A stretch of 60,764 nt of DNA from Candidatus Methylomirabilota bacterium (GCA_035936835.1 DASYVT010000008.1:1-60764), one strand, 5' to 3'; counted from the stretch's first letter, positions 1 through 10,595 are shown. The notes: generated from the sequence alone by a model not told the origin. Made by a program: numbers and translations.

Positions 1-810
1 GATGAGCCGGCCGAAGCCCGGCACCACGAAGATCTGCTCGGTCACGACGGCCCCGCCCATGAGCGCGCCCATCTGCAGTCCCAGGATCGTGACGACTGGA
101 ATGAGGCCGTTCCGGATCGCGTGGCGGAAGACGACCGCGCGTCCCGTCAGCCCCTTGCTGTACGCGGTCCGGATGTAATCCGCGCTCAGCACCTCGATCA
201 TGCTGTTGCGGGTCTGGCGCATGAGCACCGCCGCCAGCGCGGTCCCCAGGACGAAGGCCGGCATCATCATGCGCGTGAGGTTCGCGACGGGGTCCTGGAA
301 GAAAGAGACGAAGCCGGAGGCCGGAAGCCAGCCGAGCCGCACCGAGAAGAACAGGATCAGCATGATCCCGAGCCAGAAGCTCGGCACCGAGAGGCCGCAG
401 AGCGAGAGCCCGTTGGCCACGTAGTCCCAGAGCGTGTTGCGGCGGACGGCGGAGAGGACGCCGACCGGGATGGCGATCGTGAGGGCGACCAGGATGGAGA
501 GGCAGGCCAGCTCGAGGGTGATCGGCAGCTTCTTCGCCACCGTCTGTGTCACGGTCTCGCGGGTGCGGATGGACTCGCCGAGGTCGCCGCGGATCGCCAG
601 GCCGACCCACCGGAAGTACTGGACCGGGATCGGGTCGTTGAGGCCGTACTTCTCGCGGATCTCCGCCAGGCCCGCCTCGTCGGCTTCGGTGCCGGCCATC
701 ACGCGCGCGGGGTCGCCCGGGATCATGCGCACGCCCGTGAAGACGATGAGGCTGATCACGGCGAGCGTGACCGCCGAGATGGCGAGGCGCTGGATCAGGT
801 ACTCGAGCAC
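1..810 (-). CDS. Oligopeptide/dipeptide ABC transporter permease (DppB/OppB-like), partial
   Basis: Inner-membrane channel subunit of a peptide-type ABC importer. The 270 codons present are open to the left edge, so the C-terminus is outside the window. The GTG start at 808-810 is chosen because an in-frame stop lies only two codons further upstream. The protein begins with a cytoplasmic/TM1 segment (residues 1-30), has the RMIPGDP motif typical of DppB N-termini, several hydrophobic segments (about 100-123, 135-160, 183-198, 238-262), and a permease EAA-like loop (DYIRTAYSKG, residues 211-220) that contacts the ATPase. It lies 61 nt downstream of a periplasmic binding protein gene on the same strand, which supports the assignment. 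The specific substrate cannot be told. Confidence 0.9.
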   Translation of the reverse strand, partial: MLEYLIQRLAISAVTLAVISLIVFTGVRMIPGDPARVMAGTEADEAGLAEIREKYGLNDPIPVQYFRWVGLAIRGDLGESIRTRETVTQTVAKKLPITLELACLSILVALTIAIPVGVLSAVRRNTLWDYVANGLSLCGLSVPSFWLGIMLILFFSVRLGWLPASGFVSFFQDPVANLTRMMMPAFVLGTALAAVLMRQTRNSMIEVLSADYIRTAYSKGLTGRAVVFRHAIRNGLIPVVTILGLQMGALMGGAVVTEQIFVVPGFGRLI

Positions 811-871
811 GGCGTGTCAGGCGGCCGGCGCCGCCACCCTCTGATGAGCGCGGCCGGCCGCCTCATTCCGG

Positions 872-2428
872 CTACTGCCAGGTCGCGCCCTTGATGCGGA
901 TGAGGCCGTCCGGCACAGCCTTGTATCCCTTGAGGCTCTTCGGGTACGCGACGATGTAGTTGAGGTGGTAAAGGTAGAGGATGTTGCGCCGGCCGAAGGC
1001 GAACTTGTCCACGGCCTGGCGGTACAGGGACGCGCGCTGGGTCAGGTCGCTGACCTCGCGCGCCCGGTTCAGGATCGCGTCCACGCCCTCGTCGCATGAT
1101 TGCGTGGTGTTGAGGGTGGCGCCGCAGGTATGGAACTGGAAGATGTTCGCGTCCGGGTCCACCCGGCCGCTCCAGCCGATGAGGAAGGCCTGGTCCTTGC
1201 CCGCGTCATTCTCGTTGAGCGCCGAGGCGAACTCGGAGGGCTTGAGTCTGATGTTGAAGCCCGCGTCTTTCGCCATCCCCTGGATGACCTCACCGGCCCG
1301 CCGCTGCTGGGGCTCGTTGACGATCATCATCTCGAAGCTGTAGCCGCCGGCCAGGCCGGCGTCGGCCAGGAGCTTCTTGGCCTTGGCGACGTCACGCGCG
1401 GGGCAATTGCGGCTCTTGTCGGCGAAGGGGCTCACGGGCGAGATGGGCGTGCAGCCCGGCGTGTACTGGCCGTCCCAGGCGACCTGGTTGAGCGCCACGC
1501 GGTCGATGGAGAGGTCCAGCGCCTCGCGCACGCGTGGGTCGTTGGCCAGCGGAGTGCCCAGATCGCCGGGCGGCTGGGGCGGCTTGCCATTCTTATTGCG
1601 AAGGTTGATCGTCAGCCCCGAGTAGCCGATGCCCGTCACGCTCGAGACGTCGAACTTCCCCTCCTTACGGAGGTTGGCGGCATCCGTCGGTCCGACGAGA
1701 TGCATCATGTCGATGTCACCCGAGCGCAAATTCGCCAGGCGCACGTTGTCGTCGGGGATGATGCGGAAGACCAGGCGGTCGAATTTCGCGGCGCCCTTGT
1801 CGAAGTAGTGCGGCGATTTCTCGAGCACGATCCGGTCCTGGGAGATGCGCTCCACGAACTGCCACGGCCCCACGCAGACCGGCGCGGTGCCGAACTTGTC
1901 GCCAAGCTTGTTCGCCGCAGCCGGCGAGACGGGCATCCCGGAGCGGTCGGCCAAGATCGCCACGAGCGGGGAGAAGGGCGTCTTGAGCCTGAGCCGCACG
2001 GTCAGCGGATCCACGACCTCGATGCTGTTGACCGACTCGAGCTCGCTGCGCCGGTTGGAGCCCTTCATGTTGAGGTGGCGGTCCAGCGAGTAGCGGACGG
2101 ACTCCGCGTTCATGGGCGTGCCGTCGTTGAACTTGACGCCCGGACGCAGCTTGATCGTGACGGTCTTCCCGCCGTCAATGAAGGCGGGCATGTCGGCGGC
2201 GAGCTGGGGGAAGATCTTCAGGTTCTCGTCGATCTCGTACAGCTTTTCGCACATCTGGGCAAAGATGATGCGCCCGACATAGGTGCGGGATAGGGTGGGA
2301 TCGAGGATGTCGGGGTCCTGGCTGAGCGCTACCACCAGGGTCTTCTTCTGGGCCAGGGCCGGCTCCGCCGCCAGCGTGAGGGCGATCAGGAGGGCCGTGA
2401 GCGTCGTCAGCGCGCGCCGCATGAGCAT
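872..2428 (-). CDS. ABC transporter substrate-binding protein, peptide family 5 (DppA/OppA-like)
   Basis: Extracytoplasmic solute-binding protein that delivers peptides or similar solutes to the DppB-like permease downstream. The start is placed at the ATG at 2426-2428 because GGAGG sits 8 nt upstream and the protein then opens with a classical signal peptide (MLMRRALTTL, hydrophobic core, ALA-Q cleavage site near residue 26). The frame stays open further upstream to 2515, but that extension has no leader character. The mature 490-residue body shows SBP_bac_5 hallmarks: DPDILDPTLSRT near the N-terminus, LRPGVKFNDGTPMNAE, and a C-terminal dimer-like region with FQFHTCGA. The 518 aa length is normal for the family. 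Ligand specificity is not predictable. Confidence 0.92.
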   Translation of the reverse strand: MLMRRALTTLTALLIALTLAAEPALAQKKTLVVALSQDPDILDPTLSRTYVGRIIFAQMCEKLYEIDENLKIFPQLAADMPAFIDGGKTVTIKLRPGVKFNDGTPMNAESVRYSLDRHLNMKGSNRRSELESVNSIEVVDPLTVRLRLKTPFSPLVAILADRSGMPVSPAAANKLGDKFGTAPVCVGPWQFVERISQDRIVLEKSPHYFDKGAAKFDRLVFRIIPDDNVRLANLRSGDIDMMHLVGPTDAANLRKEGKFDVSSVTGIGYSGLTINLRNKNGKPPQPPGDLGTPLANDPRVREALDLSIDRVALNQVAWDGQYTPGCTPISPVSPFADKSRNCPARDVAKAKKLLADAGLAGGYSFEMMIVNEPQQRRAGEVIQGMAKDAGFNIRLKPSEFASALNENDAGKDQAFLIGWSGRVDPDANIFQFHTCGATLNTTQSCDEGVDAILNRAREVSDLTQRASLYRQAVDKFAFGRRNILYLYHLNYIVAYPKSLKGYKAVPDGLIRIKGATWQ

Positions 2429-2546
2429 GGGCACTGCCTCCATCTTTTGATGGTTGACCGCCGGGGGTGGTTGACCGCCAGGTGACCTGGCCGCGAAACC
2501 GCGCCCATCATACATCTGCTACGGTAGGCGCGAAAAGGAGGGAATC

Positions 2547-2717
2547 ATGACGGAGTCACGGCAGCACCAGGTGGAGCTGGCGAACATGGCGGGCATCATC
2601 GAGCGCCTGGCGGGTGAGCTCGCGCTGGGCGAGGAGCCCGCGCGATTCATCGCCGCCCTCGAGGGCCTGCCCGAGGACGAGGTCGAAGACGAGGACGAGG
2701 CGCCGCGGGATGAATGA
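2547..2717 (+). CDS. Small acidic protein translationally coupled to an amidase
   Basis: A 56-residue ORF preceded by a strong Shine-Dalgarno sequence (AAGGAGGG, 6 nt before the ATG). Its last 8 nt overlap the start of the amidase gene (GATGAATGA), so the two are probably translationally coupled. The N-terminal 40 residues look like two short amphipathic helices (ELANMAGIIERLAGEL, then ARFIAALEGL), followed by a strongly acidic tail (PEDEVEDEDEAPRDE). Position and size recall the small partners of amidase-signature enzymes (GatC with GatA, AtzG with AtzE), but there is no clear sequence match to either, so the partner role is inference. Confidence 0.6.
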   Translation: MTESRQHQVELANMAGIIERLAGELALGEEPARFIAALEGLPEDEVEDEDEAPRDE

Positions 2718-4113
2718 GGAGAGCCTGGCGGGCCTTGCTGCGGGCATCAGGGCGCGGCGGATCTCCCCGGTCGAGGCTGTCGAGCGCTGCCTGGCCAGGA
2801 TCCGGAAGTGGGACAGTCGCCTCCACGCCTTCATCCGCCTCGACGAGGAGGGCGCGCTCGAGGCGGCGCGCTCTCTCGAGGCCGACGCCGCGGCCGGGCG
2901 CTGGCGCGGGCCGCTCCACGGCGTGCCGCTGGGCTTCAAGGACCTCTGCCACCTCCACGGCCTGCCGACCTCCTGCGGCACGCGCATGCCCGAGTACTTC
3001 GTCGGCGCGGGCGAGTGCTCCGCGGCGCGGCGGCTCCTCGACGCCGGCGCCATCAGCCTGGGCAAGCTCAACATGACGGAGCTCGCGATGGGCGCCTACG
3101 GTGACAACGCCCACCACGGTGATGTCGACAATCCGTGGCTCGCGGGGCATGCGGCCGGCGGCTCATCGAGCGGCTCGGCCGCGGGAGTCGCGGCGGGGTT
3201 CTTCGCGGGCGCCGTCGGATCGGACACGGGCGGCTCCATCCGGCTCCCCGCCGGCTGCTGCGGTGTCGTCGGCATCAAGCCGACGTACGGCCGCGTCAGT
3301 CGCGCGGGCGCCATGGTGCTGTCATGGTCCATGGACCACCTGGGCCCGCTCGCCTGGACCGCGCGGGATGCCGCGCTGATGTTGAAGGTGATGGCCGGGC
3401 GCGATCCGGCCGACGCGACCGCGAGCCGCCGCGCGGTGCCCGATTACGCGGGCGGGCTCGAGGGCGGCATCAGCGGGGTGCGGATCGGCCTGCCGGAGAA
3501 CTACTTCTTCGAGGGCGTGGACGAGGAGATCGCCGTCGGTGTCCGGCAAGCCGCGCGGCAGCTCGAGGGGCTGGGCGCGCGGGTCAGCGAGATCCGCCTC
3601 CCCGATCCCAGGGACATGACGGACGTGGCCATGCTGATCACGCGCGCGGAGGCCTCGACGATCCACGCCCGGGTGTTCCGGGAGCGGCCGCAGGATCTCC
3701 AGCCCGTGGCGCGAGCGCGCCTCCAGGTGGGCTTCGGCATCTCCGCGTACGATTATCTCCAGGCGCTTCGCTTGCGCGCGAAGCTGACGCGGGCCTTCGT
3801 GCGCGAGGTCTTCGCGGAGGTGGACGTGCTGCTCACGCCCGTGATCCCCGAGTCGCCGCCCGCGCTGGCCGCGCTCAAGACCGCCACGGTGGACGAGTTC
3901 AACGCGCGGGCGGGGCGCTTCTCACGCTTGACGCGGCCGTTCAACGGCTCGGGGCTGCCCGCGATCTCCGTGCCCTGCGGCTTCACGGCCGCGGGGCTGC
4001 CGCTCGGCTTCCAGGCGGTGGGGCGACCTTTCGACGAGGCGCTCTTGCTGAGGCTGGGGCACACGTACCAGGAAGCCGCCGGCTGGCATCGCCGCCGGCC
4101 GTCGTTGGATTGA
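2710..4113 (+). CDS. Amidase-signature family amidase
   Basis: Hydrolase of the amidase-signature (GatA-like) superfamily, 467 aa. It carries the Ser-cisSer-Lys triad: Lys77 in GVPLGFKD, cis-Ser around 152 in GGSSSGSAAG, and nucleophile Ser176 in GSDTGGSIRLP. The ATG at 2710 is chosen because it overlaps the small upstream ORF and starts the conserved family N-terminus (SLAGLAAGIRARRISPVE). A longer in-frame ATG at 2614 would run through the small ORF in another frame and is rejected. The substrate is unknown. The neighbouring peptide transporter on the other strand suggests, without proof, use of amides or peptide-derived compounds. Confidence 0.93.
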   Translation: MNEESLAGLAAGIRARRISPVEAVERCLARIRKWDSRLHAFIRLDEEGALEAARSLEADAAAGRWRGPLHGVPLGFKDLCHLHGLPTSCGTRMPEYFVGAGECSAARRLLDAGAISLGKLNMTELAMGAYGDNAHHGDVDNPWLAGHAAGGSSSGSAAGVAAGFFAGAVGSDTGGSIRLPAGCCGVVGIKPTYGRVSRAGAMVLSWSMDHLGPLAWTARDAALMLKVMAGRDPADATASRRAVPDYAGGLEGGISGVRIGLPENYFFEGVDEEIAVGVRQAARQLEGLGARVSEIRLPDPRDMTDVAMLITRAEASTIHARVFRERPQDLQPVARARLQVGFGISAYDYLQALRLRAKLTRAFVREVFAEVDVLLTPVIPESPPALAALKTATVDEFNARAGRFSRLTRPFNGSGLPAISVPCGFTAAGLPLGFQAVGRPFDEALLLRLGHTYQEAAGWHRRRPSLD

Positions 4114-4117
4114 ATCA

Positions 4118-4159
4118 CCCCCTCACCCTCCCCTCAGGGGAGAGGGGAGGGTGAGGGGG
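4118..4159. terminator. Perfect 18-bp inverted repeat between convergent genes
   Basis: CCCCCTCACCCTCCCCTC at 4118-4135 and its exact complement at 4142-4159 leave a 6-nt loop. It fills the 47-nt gap between the amidase and the convergent gene ending at 4161, so it can act as a terminator for both strands. There is no U-tract. The CCCTCACCCT/AGGGTGAGGG composition is that of dispersed intergenic palindromes common in GC-rich genomes, so it may also be one copy of a repeat family. Confidence 0.7.
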
Positions 4160-4160
4160 C

Positions 4161-4832
4161 CTACAGTACGTAGTGCAGTAGGTAGACGCCGGTGATGGCG
4201 CCCGGCTCGGCTCCCCGTCGCTCGAGCGCGGCCGCGCCGAGAGCGTCCGCGCACGCGTGATGGACGATGTCGGCGTCGATGCCCTCCACGAGCAGCACCC
4301 AGCGCGCCACCTCGTCGGGCTTGTCGCGGATCGACTTCTCCGCCGTCTTGACGGTGGTCGTCTCGACGTCAGCCTCGCAGAGATGCGCCGCCGAGATGCC
4401 GGGCCGCTCGAGGAGCTTGGGCAGGGCCTCGCCCGTCAGCCACCGGCGCAGCGACTGCTCGCGCCCCGCCGACGGGCCCAGGCGGATGGTCGCCATCGCG
4501 CCGCCGATGCCGCGCCCGATCGACAGCGTGTTGCGGCAGGCAGTGCGGTTCGAGTTCCTGAAGAGCGCGAGGCATTTCCGGGTCCACGGCGTCGGGTTGT
4601 TGAGGCGCTCGACGTAGGCGGGGCTCGCCAGCGTCTCGAGCGTCTCGGTCTCGTACATCATGAAGTACTTGGGCGCCGCCGCGACTGCGACGTAGCGCCG
4701 GCCCCGCAGGAACCCGGGCACGCCGCACCGCTCCGGCATGTGCTCGCGGGTGTGCCAGTCGTTGTAGTCGGCCTCTCCGGAGGCCTCCACGTCGGCCCAG
4801 AACGCAAGAATAGCTTTGCCAAGGAAGCTCAT
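4161..4832 (-). CDS. Hypothetical protein with two dimeric alpha/beta-barrel (ferredoxin-like) repeats
   Basis: A 223-residue cytoplasmic protein of unknown function. The first half (KAILAFWADVEASGEADYNDWHTREHMPERCGVPGF) looks like the EthD/DUF4286-type ferredoxin-like fold, with the usual W-H-T-x-E-H-M-P-E-R segment. The second half repeats the beta-alpha-beta pattern (AMATIRLG...ALPKLLERPGI...VLLVEGID). The start MSFLGKAILAF at 4832 is preferred over the upstream ATG at 4868, whose extension (MTHGRRAGRVGR) is low complexity. Such folds serve as oxygenases, isomerases or ligand-binding proteins. No catalytic residue can be assigned, and the gene stands alone and convergent to the amidase. 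Confidence 0.75.
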   Translation of the reverse strand: MSFLGKAILAFWADVEASGEADYNDWHTREHMPERCGVPGFLRGRRYVAVAAAPKYFMMYETETLETLASPAYVERLNNPTPWTRKCLALFRNSNRTACRNTLSIGRGIGGAMATIRLGPSAGREQSLRRWLTGEALPKLLERPGISAAHLCEADVETTTVKTAEKSIRDKPDEVARWVLLVEGIDADIVHHACADALGAAALERRGAEPGAITGVYLLHYVL

Positions 4833-4900
4833 GCGGCCGACCCTACCCGCGCGGCGGCCGTGCGTCAAGAGGGCGGCGGCCGGCGGCGGCTGTTGTGGGA

Positions 4901-4906
4901 TACACT
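4901..4906 (+). promoter_or_regulatory. -10 box TACACT, leaderless-type promoter of the histidine kinase
   Basis: TACACT ends 7 nt before the ATG at 4914, so the transcript would start at or next to the start codon. There is no Shine-Dalgarno sequence and no convincing -35 element in the GC-rich upstream stretch. Confidence 0.45.
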
Positions 4907-4913
4907 ACCGGCC

Positions 4914-6201
4914 ATGGCCACCCCGGCGCGCAGGACCTGGACCGCGATCGTCCGCCTCCTCGAGCGGGACGAGCGCGTCTTCGCGTTCCTCCTGGCCGTG
5001 GTCATGGTCGGGGGCCTCGCGAGCCTCGGCCTCGCCCTCCGTCCCCGGCACCGTATCGACCTGCCCCCCCTCGTGTTCTGGTTCGCCATGTACAAGGTGG
5101 GCATCCTCGCCCTCGTTAGCGTCAACCCGCGCTCGACGCGCGTGGTCTTCAGCGGCGCGCTGGCGGTGGACCTCCTGCTCATCTTCGCGCTCCTCTACCT
5201 CACGGGTGGCGGCGAGAGCCTCTTCTACCTGCTCTTCTTCCCGCTGGTCGCGGTCAACGCCTACTACTTCGGCCCGACGGTGGGTTTCGCCGGTGCGGTG
5301 GTGGCGGGCCTGCTCTTCGCCGCGGCGGCCGCCCTGGCGACGCCCTGGGTCGGCTGGTACCCCGTCTTCATGCTGATCGGGCTGGTCGGCCTGCCCGCGC
5401 TCGCCGTGGGCGTCGTGGCCAACCGCGAGCGGCGCGCGCGCGCGGAGGTGGAGCGCCTGAACGCCGAGCTGACGGGCACGCTGACGCGGCTCCAAGGGGC
5501 GCAGGCCGAGCTGCTCGTCGCGGAGCGGATGGCGACGGTCGGCAAGCTGTCGCTCAAGGTCGCTCACGAGGTGCGCAACCCCATCGCGGCCATCGAGCTC
5601 AACGCCGAGCTGGTCGGCGACCTCGTCAAGGAGCGCGGCGGCGCGGACATGGAGGAGGCGGCCACGCTCGTGACCGCCATCCGCGAGCAGGTCAACGCGC
5701 TCGACGCCATAACCGAGGAGTACCTGGCCTTCGCCCGCTTTCCGCGGCCGCAGTACGACGAGGACTCGGTCAACGAGATGGTGGCGGCGCTCGTCGAGTT
5801 CGTGCGGCCGGTGGCCGCGCGGCAGGGCAGCGCGGTCGAGGCGACGACCGATCAGGCCGTGCCGCCCATGGCCATCGACCGGACGCTCCTGCGTCAGGCC
5901 ATTCTGAACCTCGTCAAGAACGGGCTCGAGGCGCTGGGCCGCGGCGGCAAGCTCACCGTCGCCACCCACCGTGTGGACGATCAGGTGGAGATCGCCATCC
6001 GCGACACCGGCCCCGGCATCACGCCCGACGTCGGCACGCGCCTCTTCGAGCAGTTCTTCACCACGAAGCCGCAGGGCACGGGGCTGGGGCTCTACATCTC
6101 GCGGCAGATCATCGAGGAGCACGGGGGCACGCTCCGCTGGGAGAGCGCCCCGGGCCGGGGCACGACGTTCACCGCGTCGCTGCCCATCAAGAGGACCGAA
6201 G

Positions 6202-6209
<8 letters not shown>
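4914..6209 (+). CDS. Membrane sensor histidine kinase (NtrB-type)
   Basis: A 431-residue sensor kinase paired with the sigma-54 activator that follows. About six transmembrane helices occupy residues 23-42, 51-70, 79-97, 101-119, 121-143 and 148-169, without a sizeable periplasmic domain, followed by a short coiled coil (170-205). HisKA: phospho-acceptor His218 in KVAHEVRNP. HATPase_c: N-box Asn336 (NLVKN), DTGPGI at 364-369, FEQFFTTKPQGTGLGL. The ATG at 4914 is chosen because it starts the membrane domain and has a -10 box 7 nt upstream. The stop overlaps the regulator's start by 8 nt. The signal is unknown; the all-membrane input domain suggests a membrane or small hydrophobic cue. Confidence 0.92.
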
Positions 6210-7644
<1,435 letters not shown>

Positions 7645-7647
7645 CCC

Positions 7648-8508
7648 GTGGCCTTCGAGCAGATCCGCTACGACGCCGTTGACGGCGTCGCCACCGTCAC
7701 GCTCAACCGGCCCGAGAAGCTCAATGCCGTTACGAGCGTGCTGCTGCGCGAGCTCATCGCGGCCTTCGATGACGCCGACGCGGACGACACCGTCCGCGCG
7801 GTGATCGTGACGGGCGCCGGGCGGGCCTTCTGTGCCGGTGCGGACCTGTCCGCCGGTACACAGACTTTTGACCGCTCCAAGCGGCAGCGCCCGGAGGGCG
7901 ACGGCGAGCACCGTGACGGCGGCGGGCTCGTAGCGCTCCGGATCTACGACATGAAGAAGCCGGTGATCGCAGCCATCAACGGCCCGGCCGTAGGCTTCGG
8001 CGTCACGATGACGCTTCCCATGGATATCCGCATCGCCTCGTCGGCGGCGCGCTTGGGCTTCGTCTTCGCGCGGCGCGGCGTCGTGCCGGAAGCCTGCAGC
8101 ACGTGGTTCCTGCCTCGGCTCGTCGGCATGCAGCGCGCCGCCGAGTGGGTCTACACGGGGCGGGTCTTCGGGGCGGAGGAGGCGCTCGCCGGCGGGCTCG
8201 TGAGCCGCGTCGTGCCGCCCGACGCGCTGTTGCCGACGGCGCTCGCCCTGGCGCGAGAGATCGCGGACAACACGTCCGCCGTCTCAGTAGCGCTGGCCAG
8301 GCAGATGATGTGGAAGCTCCTGGGCACGGATCACCCGATGGATGGGCACCGCCTCGACTCGCGCGGCATGGCCTGGACCGGACGCTCCGCGGACGCCCGT
8401 GAAGGCATCGCCTCCTTTCTCGAGAAGCGCCCGCCTCGCTTCACTCTCAAGCCCAGCCGGGACATGCCGCCCTTCTACCCGTGGTGGAGCGAGCGCTCCT
8501 TTAAGTGA
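7648..8508 (+). CDS. Enoyl-CoA hydratase/isomerase (crotonase) family protein
   Basis: 286-residue crotonase-fold enzyme acting on acyl-CoA thioesters. It shows the N-terminal DGVATVTLNRPEKLNAV, the first oxyanion-hole segment GAGRAFCAGADLS, the second in NGPAVGFGVTMTLPMDIRIAS, and a catalytic-type Glu in ARRGVVPEACSTWFLPRLVG, a pattern common in hydratases. The GTG start at 7648 lies 3 nt after the response regulator stop, so it may be cotranscribed with the two-component genes. The C-terminal PPFYPWWSERSF is typical of a subgroup of soil-bacterial crotonases. The physiological substrate is unknown. Confidence 0.9.
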   Translation: MAFEQIRYDAVDGVATVTLNRPEKLNAVTSVLLRELIAAFDDADADDTVRAVIVTGAGRAFCAGADLSAGTQTFDRSKRQRPEGDGEHRDGGGLVALRIYDMKKPVIAAINGPAVGFGVTMTLPMDIRIASSAARLGFVFARRGVVPEACSTWFLPRLVGMQRAAEWVYTGRVFGAEEALAGGLVSRVVPPDALLPTALALAREIADNTSAVSVALARQMMWKLLGTDHPMDGHRLDSRGMAWTGRSADAREGIASFLEKRPPRFTLKPSRDMPPFYPWWSERSFK

Positions 8509-8553
8509 GGGGCCCAGGTAAGTGAGGGGCCCGGGTACGTGATGGGCCCGGGG
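8503..8553 (+). repeat. Three tandem 17-bp units spanning a stop and a start codon
   Basis: AAGTGAGGGGCCCAGGT, AAGTGAGGGGCCCGGGT and ACGTGATGGGCCCGGGG follow each other without a gap. The TGA in the first unit ends the crotonase gene. The GTGATG in the third supplies the start of the MFS gene. Confidence 0.85.
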
Positions 8554-9708
8554 CGCCTCTTCCGGCTCGACCGGACGCGCCTCCTCTGCGTCCTCCTCTT
8601 CTGCAACACCTTCGGCGTGGGCGCCTTCGGCCCCCTCCTGCCGGAAATCGGCCGCACTCAGTCGCTGGCCGACTGGCAGCTGGGGATGGCGGCCGCCGCC
8701 TTCGGCTTTGCGCGCATGGCCGCGGCCATGCCCACAGGGCTGCTGGTCGCCCGGCGCCTTGCAGCGACGCTCATGGCCGCGCCCGCGGTCCTCATTGCGG
8801 GGCTCCTGCTCCTCGTGAGCTCCGGGCCGTTTCCCATATTGCTGGCGGGGCGCTTCCTGCTCGGCGTCGCGCACACGCTGACCATGGTGGGCGGGCTCAC
8901 GGCGATTCTCCTCGAAGACCAGGGTCCGGGCGCCTCGCTCAGGCTCAACAAATTCGAGTTCTCGGGCATGCTGGGCCTCCTGGGCGGCTTATGCGTGGTC
9001 GGCATCATGCCGGCGGCCTGGGGATGGAAGGTCTCGCTCGTCCTTGCCTCGATGCCGGCGCTCATCCCGCTCTTCCTGATTCCCGCCATGGGGCGCGCGT
9101 TTCCCAAGGCGCCCCGCGCCGAGCGCGACGTCGCGCCGGCGGAGGAGCGCCTGACCGAGCGGCGGGGGGACACGGGCGTCGTCGCCCTCATGTTCAGCGC
9201 CGGCATCGTCTTCGCGCTCTCCTGGTCGGCGGTGAGCGCGTTCGTGATTCCGATCCGCGGCACGCGCGAGTTCGGGCTGTCGCGCACCGGCATCTCCTGG
9301 CTCCTCGCGATGACGCAGGTCATCGACCTCGCGGTCCTGATCCCGGTGGGGCGGCTCGCCGACCGCGTGGGGCGCGGCCTCGTCTTGGGCGCCGTCTGCG
9401 TCGCCCTCGGTCTCGGCACCCTCGGCGTGGGGCTCGGCTCCTTCCCGTGGTTTGCGCTCGGCTGCGCCTGCTTCGGCCTGGGGCTCGGCGGATGGATGCT
9501 GCCGCTCGGCGTGATCCGGGAGCACACCCCGGTCTCGCGGCTCGCATGGCAGACCGGGCTCTATCGCGTCGGCGTGGACTCGGCCATCTTCCTGGGACCG
9601 CTCGTGGCCGGTGTCCTCGAGGGCGGCGGGCAGCGGGTCTTCCTCGCGGTCATCGGCGGCGGGGCCTTGCTGCTCGGCGCGCGATTCATCTGGCGCCCAA
9701 GCCCTTGA
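8542..9708 (+). CDS. Major facilitator superfamily transporter
   Basis: 388-residue integral membrane protein with about 12 hydrophobic helices. It contains the MFS loop motif in the second half (IPVGRLADRVGRG) and long hydrophobic spans such as LLCVLLFCNTFGVGAFG and GLVLGAVCVALGLGTLG. The adjacent GTG (8539) and ATG (8542) are equivalent candidate starts, both inside a 17-bp tandem repeat and lacking a clear Shine-Dalgarno sequence. It lies 33 nt after the crotonase gene on the same strand. Substrate unknown; an organic acid or xenobiotic is as much as context allows. Confidence 0.87.
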   Translation: MGPGRLFRLDRTRLLCVLLFCNTFGVGAFGPLLPEIGRTQSLADWQLGMAAAAFGFARMAAAMPTGLLVARRLAATLMAAPAVLIAGLLLLVSSGPFPILLAGRFLLGVAHTLTMVGGLTAILLEDQGPGASLRLNKFEFSGMLGLLGGLCVVGIMPAAWGWKVSLVLASMPALIPLFLIPAMGRAFPKAPRAERDVAPAEERLTERRGDTGVVALMFSAGIVFALSWSAVSAFVIPIRGTREFGLSRTGISWLLAMTQVIDLAVLIPVGRLADRVGRGLVLGAVCVALGLGTLGVGLGSFPWFALGCACFGLGLGGWMLPLGVIREHTPVSRLAWQTGLYRVGVDSAIFLGPLVAGVLEGGGQRVFLAVIGGGALLLGARFIWRPSP

Positions 9709-9754
9709 TCTGCAGGACCGATGTTATGCTACCGCCCACCTGAGAGGAGGGTTC

Positions 9755-10594
9755 ATGGTCATCACGGATTCGCAGGTCCACATCTGGGGCGCCGACACAC
9801 CCGATCGACCGTGGCCGCCGGGCCGAGCGCACCAGGCGCAGAAGCCGTACCCCGTCACCAAGGACATGCTGCGGAACGCCATGGACGAGGCGGGAGTCGC
9901 GCGCGTCGTCATCGTACCGCCCTCGTGGGAAGGGGATAGGAACGACCTTGCCCTCGAGGCCGCGCGCCTGCACCCCGACCGCTTCGCCGTGATGGGGCGG
10001 CTCGCCGTCGAGAAGCCCGAGAGCCGGGCGCTCGTCGCGGGATGGAGGAAGCAGCCGGGCATGCTCGGCTTGCGCTTCACCTTCCACACCGATCTCCAGA
10101 AGCCGTGGCTCACCGACGGTACGGCGGACTGGCTCTGGCCCGCCGCCGAGAATGCGGGCGTCCCGGTGATGGTCTTCGTGCCGGGCTCGCTGCCCGTCGT
10201 GGACGGCATCGCCGCCAAGTATCCCGGGCTCAAGCTCGTCATCGACCATCTCGCGATCTGGGGCGATCGGCGGGACGGGGCAGCCTTCGAGCACCTGCCC
10301 GATCTCCTCAAGCTCGCCAAGCGGCCGAACGTGGCGGTCAAGTCGTCCGCGCTGCCGTGTTATTCGACGGAGCCGTATCCGTTCCGCGCGCTCCACGAGC
10401 CTCTCCACCGGATCTTCGATGGCTTCGGGCCCGAGCGCATGTTCTGGGGCACCGACTGGACACGACTGACGTGCTCCTATCGCCAGGCCGTGACCATGTT
10501 CACCGAGGAGCTGGCGTGGCTCAAGGGCGCCGACCTCGAGGGAGTCATGGGGCGCGGCCTGTCGGCGTGGCTCGGCTGGCCGCAGGGCACGTAA
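9755..10594 (+). CDS. Amidohydrolase family 2 (TIM-barrel) protein
   Basis: 279-residue metal-dependent hydrolase or decarboxylase-like protein of the amidohydrolase_2 group (4-sulfomuconolactone/2-pyrone-4,6-dicarboxylate hydrolase-like). It begins [12 protein letters not shown], with the N-terminal HxW form used by lactonase-type members, and carries [10 protein letters not shown], a mid-protein [10 protein letters not shown] segment and a C-terminal FWGTDWTR active-site Asp motif. The ATG at 9755 has a strong Shine-Dalgarno sequence (GAGAGGAGGG) just upstream. The next gene (fumarase) starts 1 nt after its stop. The actual substrate is unknown. Confidence 0.85.
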   Translation: MVITDSQVHIWGADTPDRPWPPGRAHQAQKPYPVTKDMLRNAMDEAGVARVVIVPPSWEGDRNDLALEAARLHPDRFAVMGRLAVEKPESRALVAGWRKQPGMLGLRFTFHTDLQKPWLTDGTADWLWPAAENAGVPVMVFVPGSLPVVDGIAAKYPGLKLVIDHLAIWGDRRDGAAFEHLPDLLKLAKRPNVAVKSSALPCYSTEPYPFRALHEPLHRIFDGFGPERMFWGTDWTRLTCSYRQAVTMFTEELAWLKGADLEGVMGRGLSAWLGWPQGT

Positions 10595-10595
10595 C

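Noticed and set aside
4257-4913. N-terminal extension of the histidine kinase back to 4257
   Set aside because: This part is antisense to the ferredoxin-fold protein gene, is rich in Arg/Gly/Pro, and the membrane domain begins cleanly at the ATG at 4914.
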